Source: Welwitschia mirabilis
Taxonomy: Eukaryota > Gnetophyta > Gnetopsida > Welwitschiales
Assembly (NCBI GenBank): GCA_051453625.1
Contig: JBOZIK010000001.1
Coordinates: forward strand, 36,961,156 to 37,025,155
Direction: 5' to 3'
Length of the DNA: 64,000 nucleotides
Every line of letters starts with the position of its first letter. Within the stretch, counting starts at the first letter, position 1. The notes beneath the pieces are model-generated. The model ran no database searches, was not told the origin of the DNA, and saw only the letters and a program-made list of their open reading frames with translations. The translations under genes and the position numbers were made by a program. Of the stretch, positions 55,891 through 64,000 are shown piece by piece.

Positions 55891-58800
55891 ACTACAACTT
55901 ACATGAGGGAAAAGGCCCAAGATCATTAAGGAAGAAAAGGTGATCTAAACTATATTAAGTAGGCTATTATTACTTTCTTCAATGATCCTATGTTCAAACT
56001 CCAAAAGTGTAGTGGACTATTCTTCTTCTTCTTAACTAATTATTTAATAATTTGGATAATAACTTAATTGAGTTATTACATAATTTATTCAAGTCTCTAT
56101 ACAGTATGAGAAGTTTATAAGTTAAATTACTATTGAGACTCATTGATAAGGTATTGGGTTTTCATGAACTTATGAAGAATAGATTCTAAGAAATCTAAGG
56201 GAAAACATTAAGCTTTAAAAGGTAGAAAAAATTTAAAATCACAACTATACAATTGATATTAAACATCATGTATAAAGATATACAAAACCTAAGGATCAAA
56301 TGGAGCATGAATTCCATGGTCTAAGATGAAGGAGTAAGGACAATAATTTATGTTTGAGAGGTTTTAGTGGAGTTTGATTCATCTAAGATAAGAAAACAAC
56401 TGAGAAAATGTATGGTTCTAGAACTACACAGTAAGTAAAAAGATTCAAGATGCCATAAATGTGAATTTTACAAAAGATGAAGATAGTCTAATATAAGAAG
56501 CCAGCGATGCTGATGAGGGAAAAGGGTGGCACTGATAAGAGAGCATAAAAGCATTTTAGCAAAAATGATAGAAAGAGTTTGAGGAAAAAAAATAATAGTT
56601 TGAGATATAGGGTTAGTTCAGCTAACTAACAAAAATAGACTGAGTAAAGGATTTAGAAAGAAGTAATGCAACAATGAAAAATACAATGCAATGAAATGAA
56701 AGAAATGAAAATTACATAAATAAAAACTATAAATACTAAACCACTTCCCTAAGATTTTATGCTAATTAAGTCCTTTTAAAATATATCTTCAAATACTTGA
56801 TAAGGAAGTCACCTAGGTAGAAAAGAAACAAAAAGAGAGAAGAGATAGTAGAGAGAGAATATAGATAGAAGAATGATTTTTTTTTTTGTTTTATTTTTAT
56901 TGTCTTTCCTTTAAAACCTATAAAAGATCAGCCTATACAAGAAAATTTAATATACTATCTAGATAATCTTTTGCAAGAAAAGAAAGAAAAGAAAATAAGC
57001 AAAAATAAAAATTAAAATAGAATAAAGGATAAAGTAAAAGAAATTAAAAAAACGTTAACATATGATTTCCATTAATCAAGTGTGAGGCATGATTAACATG
57101 AATCCACTAATGATAAAAATGAAAATGAAAAAGAAACTAGAAAATAGGGTAGTATTAAAAATTTAAAATAAAATAAAAAGAGAAAAAAGGAAAAAACTAA
57201 AATTAAAAGAGTACAAAAAAGTAAATTTTGTGCATGGCCTACTGAATCCACCATGTCACTATCCCCATCAATAGTGATAAAAAGCTATTTGTAATGAAAT
57301 CTAGCTATGCTTATATCTATCATCAATAAATGATAAATCATAAATAACCTTAGGAATACAAATCTTGCATGATCAAACCTAGCTTGTAGCCCTAGTATTG
57401 TTCTTTCATAAAGATAAATGACAAAAGATATTAGAGTAGTAGAGAGTAAAATGATATTAGAGATCTAGGAATGAAACATAACATTCAAACTAACATAATA
57501 AATTCAAGTAAAGGAATTATTTAAAGTAAAAACATGTAGGTTTACTTATTAACTCATTCACAATTATATAATCCACTATAATCATGAGTGTTCATGTAGT
57601 CCAAGCTCAAGTACAATGGCATAATCTCATTCATTATGGATATGAGAGTGATATAACTAAGCACCTAGCCTTCATAACAATAATTAAATAAATATGGAAA
57701 GTAAAGGTCTCTCCTAAGATCCATCAAATGAAAATAAGAATCACCAAAATAGATCTTAAAGTAAAAGCATATTTCAACCAATACTAAGAATCACAAGTAT
57801 GACATTTACAACTTGATATCAAAATAATGCACCAAGAAGATGTAACACTTTATTATTTAAAAAGTAAAGCATACAATTTAAATGTACACATGCTAAACCA
57901 AGAAGCATCATGCTAGTTTGGTAGCTAGCCCATCACTATGGAAGGCTTAGAAGGAACTCATGAATAAATATCTAATTTCTTTGATAATGATTTGCCTTGA
58001 AGTAATATTTTTTAAGTAAGGAGAGGTAGGTTATTTATAAGGTAGAATTAGGATTTCAATTAGAATTTCAAAGGCCTAATAGGATCATTATAAATAATGC
58101 CCAAAATATATAAAATAATTTTTTGGTCATGGAATCAAATTGAGGGGTTTCCCTTAGAATATGTTCCTCATTCATCTTATTTTTATGAAAATGTTTGGAA
58201 TGGATTTCTTACATCAAGAAAACTTAGAAATGTAAGAATGATACTACTTTGCTTAAATAACTAGCACTGTCATGCCTAGAATTGACATCATTACCAATTA
58301 TGATTAGCACACATCCATCTCCTACCACAATGCTCCTAATGTTACATTTATCCTACAAAATAATAATGTTAAGGCAAATTAGTAATAAAATATAATTTTC
58401 ATGTCTCAAGTTTAAGACATGCATGAAACTGTCATAGTAAATAATTAAACTTTCTAACAAGACATTAATTCCTTAATATCAATGTTAATTTTTGAGTTTT
58501 ATCATACTTCCCAATTAACTAGTCCATTATCAAAATGTATGTTAAAAAATTAGTTAACTTGATAGAAATTAGCAATCAACTTAATAAAGTACAAAAGGTG
58601 AATTATTTTAAAGAAAAAATTGGTCAATGTGCTCTAAAATTATACTTTAAGTAAAAGATAGAGCATGAAAAGTAAGTACTTTAAGTGTAAATGCCACTTC
58701 CCTTAATGAAAGATAAACATTATCCTTAAATCTTAAAAGATAAAAAATTAAATGTGAATACAATGAAGAATGAATGATGCATACGCTAAAGTGGTCTAAA

Positions 58801-60788
58801 ATGAGATATAAGAAAAAAAAATTACTAAAAAGAAAATATGAAATGCAGGATTAACCTAAAAAAGATAAGTTTCAAGCTAATGCAAATGAAAGACTAAAAA
58901 TCAAAGATAAAACTTTAGTTACAATGTCTTAAAATTTTGAATCTAAGGTACATGACTATAAAATCTCATAAAATAACTGAAAGAGGATGTGAAAAAAAAA
59001 AGTGAATGTGATGATTTTAAAATGAAGTTATAAAGAATAAATTTGGATCACTTAATTTTTATAACTTTGTAATGGAGATCCAAGAGCTAAAAACATAATA
59101 TGTGATCAAGAATGCTTGTGTAGAATGGGAACATATCTGCACATCTTAAGGTGGTGTGTTGTAATGTAAATTTGTAAAATCTTTAAGTCCTTAAGTAGAT
59201 CCTATCAATCAAAAATACTTATAGAAAAACACACACTAGTATAGATGAGAGTTAATCCAAATGTCATAATCCATTGAAGGCACTAGGCTAGAAATTAGAG
59301 AATTTATTTTCTTTTTGGTTTTTTTCCTTTTAGGTAAATTAAAATAAGAAATGATGCAAATGCAATGTAAGATGAATAATATTGTAGTACTTAATATATG
59401 AAATGCAAAATGCAATAACTTAAGAAATTAATGTATTTTACTACCAATCTTTCTATCATAAAGATTAGGCTTTATAACTTAGATCAATTAGAAAGAACTA
59501 TTACTTAATCCTAACCAACATAAGCTATAAGATACACCAAAAAAAAATAGATAAATACAACTATGGAAATGCAATATCAAATGAGTGTAAAATCTAAACT
59601 AATAATATCAACCTTAACAAAGGTTTTCCTTATGATCTAGATCAACTATGAAGCTATGACAAAATCATAATCAATTTAAACCATGAGGGAGGAATAAATG
59701 AAGCATTAAATTATAAAGTAGAAGCACCTCAATGGAGGATACACAACCCAACACCAAGGAAGACCTCTCTCTATAGCTATGGATGGATCTCTTGTCCTTC
59801 AATCTCCCATCACAAGACTTTTTAGTTTTACATTAAATATTATGGAAGAAAAATCCTAGAAGTCAAAGATGAAATCATAGTAGTCTACATGGGGTGCATG
59901 ACCCCATTATAAAGCAAATTGAATTTGTTCATATGAAATAGCTATCATCCTTCCTATTATCCGGACAAGTGCTAAGATAATGCTCATAATAGAAGATGAT
60001 TCATTAGCTTTCAATTCCATAATTAGCCCCATAGCTTTAGTCCATGTTAGCATTAGTGTCATCCTAGCTATTATGGAGATGATGGAGGGGACGATAGTCT
60101 TTCTTATCTTTTCAACTAAGAAAAATTAGCTGCCTGCATCATTGGTTTTCTCCTCAAAGTGCTAAACATTAGAATTAGCTTAAAATGCATTCAAATACAT
60201 TAAGAATTACATGTTTTTGTGATCATCCCATCAATGCTCCATAATCATTAGAATTTCATCTAAACCTATCTAAAGATCCTACAAAAGTACTCAAAATACC
60301 CCATTAAATTACATATAATTTAGCATTGTAACATAGCCCTCTACTTAGCCTTATCAGTCCCTGACAAAGTAAATGATTAACTACAAATTATGAGCATAAT
60401 TAATTAAGATAATAGTAACTAGGAAAACATAAATTAAATTCATAAATTTGTATCATGTAGGATCTAATATCAATAACTAATGAATTTATGTATTACCTCT
60501 ATAAGATGTGCAATAATTTTGCTGTCCTAGGTGTTATCCAAACGACTATGGAGCTAACATGCTTTATAAATCAGAATGAAAATTAAGTGCATATGAATAT
60601 GATCATTAAAAAAAATTAGATTATTGGAAACTTTGTTAGTCCTCCACTTAAAACATTTCATACATTACAAGATAAAAATTGAATGTCATACACAAAAATT
60701 GTCATTAAATATAACCATTATAACTTAGAAAAAATAATGATATATATGGATAATTAAAGCAGTGTAACTAAAAATGATGTGTATAAAT
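55891..60788. other. AT-rich DNA, probable upstream part of the gypsy element
   Basis: Where gag and protease of the minus-strand gypsy element should lie I find no clear motif. The rest is AT-rich with purine-rich patches (56840-57210). A less random patch at about 59720-59820 (aagacctctctctatagc...) looks like a plant LTR or leader sequence but is unassigned. Confidence 0.45.
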
Positions 60789-60945
60789 NNNNNNNNNNNN
60801 NNNNNNNNNNNNNNNNNNNNNNNNNNNNNNNNNNNNNNNNNNNNNNNNNNNNNNNNNNNNNNNNNNNNNNNNNNNNNNNNNNNNNNNNAAATAATGAGAT
60901 ATATGGATAATTAAAGCAGTGTAACTAAAAATGATGTGTATAAAT
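60730..60945. repeat. Gap-flanking duplication (100 N)
   Basis: About 58 bases before the gap (60730-60788) recur after it (60889-60945) nearly unchanged, across the N run 60789-60888. Confidence 0.85.
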
Positions 60946-63130
60946 CAATCAGTAAGTTTAAAGGATAATCTATAAGGGATAAATAATCTACAAGGGGTGT
61001 ATACAAAAAATAATGATAACATTACTCCTCTTATCCATGATCTCTTGGATCTCTTAGATTACACCTACGACTGCTTTATTATGTACCACTAAATAGTGTC
61101 TATAATGTAAATTATACAAGTAATATAAAATCATACACTAATTATCACATTACATATAGGTATCGTAAAAGCTCAAAAATGATCCTCATAATTAAAGTTT
61201 TTCTCTTAATATCTCAACNNNNNNNNNNTATATTGTAATAGTGTAAAAAGGACTGCTATCGCTTGCTTTGTCATTTAAACATCAAACATGAGATGACACT
61301 TAGAAAAGGAGAATCTAGTATAATGACAAAGTCTAGGTAGGGTCAGATAATTAATGATAAAAAAACTAAATCCTTAGAAAGTTATTATGAAGTCCAAAAA
61401 ATGGATAAAAGTAAAGAATCATGATAAAAAATGATCATGAAAAAGGAGTCAAATGTGGAAGGAACTCAAGGAAAGAGAAAATAATAGGGGCATGATAATG
61501 TATCAAGTAGAAAGAAGTAATGATAAGAAAACTCCTCAAATGTACTTGAATTGAGTAAGCATGTAAAAGTAGTAAGTGAATGTCTCAAACTCAAAAGAAA
61601 TGAGAATAGATAGTATCATTGTCATCTATCAAAAGTGCTAAAGAAGGCCAACTCTTATGGATAAAAACCATAAGTGAAAGAAAAAACAACAATATGAAAA
61701 CTACTGAATGATTAAGTTCTAAATTTTATGATAAAAAGTATGAAAATGACTTTAAAATACCAAGGGAAAAAACTAATGAAAACAAAATGAAAATGGACAA
61801 CTAGAAACATGAAGAAAATTATTTACCTATCCTAAATCTTAACCTAGCAAAGTCCCTTGGTAGAAATTATAAAATTACTTGATTATGAATGCATGATATG
61901 ATGTAAAAATTCATAAAGTATCATTTGAATAGACAATGGTTATGACAATGTCAAGAAAATTTAATNNNNNNNNNNNNNNNNNNNNNNNNNNNNNNNNNNN
62001 NNNNNNNNNNNNNNNNNNNNNNNNNNNNNNNNNNNNNNNNNNNNNNNNNNNNNNNNNNNNNNNNNCTTGGTAGAAATTATAAAATTACTTGATTAATAAT
62101 GCATGATATGATGTAAAAATTCATAAAGTATTATTTGAATAGACAATGGTTATGACAATGTCAAGAAAATTTAATGTTCATAATCAATGAATGATAAGCT
62201 CAAAAGCTGCTCAGAAATCAACTTACCTGCTTACATTCAAAATTAAACTGTAATCTGAAAAGGTAAAATGGTCATGTGGACGTACTATATGCACAATAAG
62301 TCTAGAAAACATGCAATCCTCTAATGATACAAGGTACATCAATGTTTCTGTAGCATCTAAGTGATAATTATGTAATGATAAGGAGAGTGTAACCANNNNN
62401 NNNNNNNNNNNNNNNNNNNNNNNNNNNNNNNNNNNNNNNNNNNNNNNNNNNNNNNNNNNNNNNNNNNNNNNNNNNNNNNNNNNNNNNNNNNNNNNAAGGT
62501 ACATCAATGTTTCTGTAGCATCTAAGTGATAATTATTTAATGATAAGGAGAGTGTAACCACTATCAAAGGAGTAAGAACCTATTAAGAATGGCTAATTAT
62601 CCCTCTAGTGGAGTTCTCACAACTATCATATCGCACTATCAAAGGCCTCTCTTAGGAAAATTTTCCTACGTGCACTTGTAGTAGGACATCATCTTTTATT
62701 TTAGATAAAAGAAAACTATTCTTCTTCTTTTATTTTTTTTAATTTTTTAAGTGAAATATCCCATATGACCAAGTAATTTTAAAGATAAGGTTGAAGAAAT
62801 GAGATAAAAAATAATTGAAAACACACCCAAACAACTAAAGACTCACACCATTAATAAAGAATACAAAAAACAAGGCATATTCCTTCAAAATAAAGTTCAT
62901 AGATGTATGAATGTCTTATCATTTTTGAATGCCTGAGTAAAAGATTACCAGTCATGCTAACTTTATTAACGTAATACATAACTCATGTTAAAGATATTCA
63001 AGTGATAGCATGATGTCCACTAAAGAAATCATCTTAAGGAAGAATTTAGACAATGATAGGAGAAAAGTCCTCCTTATTGATAGGGGCTTCTAAGACAAGT
63101 TCTCCTATCATATTTGAGGTTTTATTAATA
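60946..63130. other. AT-rich DNA with three further N runs
   Basis: No gene recognised. N runs lie at 61219-61228, 61966-62065 and 62396-62495. The latter two have duplicated flanks: 61856-61965 with 62066-62175, and 62331-62395 with 62496-62560. Likely the 3' part or LTR of the gypsy element at the right edge. Confidence 0.5.
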
Positions 63131-63139
63131 GATAATTTA

Positions 63140-64000
63140 TATATTTTCAACCTTTGTACATTAACTTCTAGTGTTTGTATTAGAGATTTGAATTAAACCA
63201 TTAAGATGTAGTTTTTCTATAAGATAACGATCTAAGAATTTAGAGGTTAACTTATTATGTAAAAGATGCATCCAGGTATTGTATACTAGAAATAGTTTAC
63301 CTAGTTTAAGTTGTTTATGGGTTGTCTTTTTTTATTGTTTAAACTTTGCTTGGACTGTGTGAATAAGTTGATGATGTATACCATAAGTATGTTTTTCATC
63401 TAGATGATCAATTTGGGCTAATTAAGTCATAATATTTTTGTCTAAGTTCCCAAGGTTAAGTTCATAGGTAGGACAATAAGAGTTATAATATACATTAACT
63501 AGTAAAATACAAACTTTTTCATACATAAGTTCATAAGGTAAAAAGCTGAGATAATTTCATCACACAGTACAGTAAGCTCAAAAAACATTGTTAAGTTTAG
63601 AAGCCCAAGTTTTCTTATTGATAGAGAGTAGTTTTAGAAGCATCTTCTTAATTCTCCTATTAGCATGTTTATCTTGGCATTGAATTGTGGATGATAAGCA
63701 TAAGTAATTCTATATTCAATTTCAATGAATAAAAATGGTTTCCAAAAAAGATAATTAATAAAATATATCCCTTAATTATTATGATTCTAGGAAAATTCAA
63801 ATATTGAAAGATATAAGTTTGGACAAAATTACAAATAGTTCGAGCATCATTTTTGGTAATAGGAATAACTTTAACTCATTTGGTAATATAATCAACAACC
63901 ACTAAGATGTAGTTTTTATCAGGAGAAGATATTTGATAAGGCCTATAAAATTAATCCTCTAATAATCAAAAGGTTCACATTTAAGCATAGGTTTAAGGAA
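63140..64000 (-). pseudogene. Second Ty3/gypsy integrase, cut by window edge
   Basis: On the minus strand from 64000: CEPFDY, SPDKNYILVVVDYITK-stop-VKVIPITKNDARTICNFVQT (first and second core blocks), then FLNFPRIIII, EYRITYAYHPQFNA (the HPQ motif near the catalytic Glu), ANRRIKKMLLKLL, KKTWASKLNNVF, FLPYELMYEKVC and YELNLGNLDKNIM...LAQIDHLDEKHTYGI. This is the Athila/Tat/chromovirus-like integrase core through its C-terminal domain, in several frames with many stops. It is a different copy from 53690-54375. Confidence 0.8.

Noticed and set aside
425-60310. Direct repeat linking the first 500 bases with about 60.3 kb
   Set aside because: Only about 23 bases (actcaaaataccc-attaaat) match well, and similarity fades at once; could be shared old transposon sequence, but is too short to support.
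1-64000. rRNA genes, organelle insertions, DNA transposons with terminal inverted repeats
   Set aside because: I looked for conserved rRNA phrases, chloroplast or mitochondrial genes and transposase motifs and saw none, but small non-coding elements could be missed by eye.

Overview
This window is AT-rich nuclear DNA of a plant, made almost entirely of old, nested LTR retrotransposons. The evidence is Ty1/copia and Ty3/gypsy proteins with plant-type features (copia UBN2-type gag, GAG-pre-integrase, Athila/Tat-like pol), initiator-Met-type primer-binding sites just inside LTR ends, and 5-bp target-site duplications. I find no intact host gene. Every transposon reading frame carries stops or frameshifts. 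The species cannot be named from this sequence. There are fourteen N runs, and at least seven have matching sequence on both sides, so some 'duplications' are assembly artefacts. LAYOUT. 1-7.37 kb: AT-rich DNA with nothing firmly recognised. 7.37-51.81 kb: one onion of insertions. The outermost layer is a minus-strand copia element (called E here), whose 5' LTR starts at 51807. Its LTR continues at 20531-21063, its gag-protease-integrase lies at 20467-17833, and its integrase continues at 7635-7400. A plus-strand copia element (A/B, 7636-17827, TSD GAAGG) is inserted in E's integrase. A second minus-strand element (F, 21064-51310, TSD GGTTC) is inserted in E's 5' LTR. F has its 3' LTR at 21064-22422, a decayed 'putative plant transposon protein'-like ORF at about 24888-23140, a copia gag at 27975-25640, and a 5' LTR from 28028 to 51310. 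F's 5' LTR was hit twice: by a 5.1-kb TGTAACACC...GTTGTGATA insertion (29638-34775, probably a giant gypsy LTR) and by a plus-strand copia nest (C/D, 35006-51007). The copia nest is itself split in its integrase-RT linker by a gypsy-like insertion (about 40409-46713) that carries a tRNA-derived SINE-like segment. 51.8-64 kb: degraded minus-strand Ty3/gypsy pol of Athila/Tat type (53690-55890), long AT-rich DNA with no recognisable gene, and a second gypsy integrase (63140-64000) running off the right edge. HOW THE PARTS RELATE. The A/B and C/D copies share one family organisation: about 1.5-kb LTRs studded with GGGGTCGAC-like motifs, and a gag that lacks the central UBN2 core present in E and F but keeps the coiled coil and zinc knuckle. 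This suggests a deletion-derived family moved by a helper. F is chimeric in content (copia gag plus plant-transposon-like ORF, no copia pol seen), and both its LTR and its internal leader carry repeated AGACATCT/AGATGTCT motifs. These two points, with the reconstructed nesting order, are the most interesting features here.
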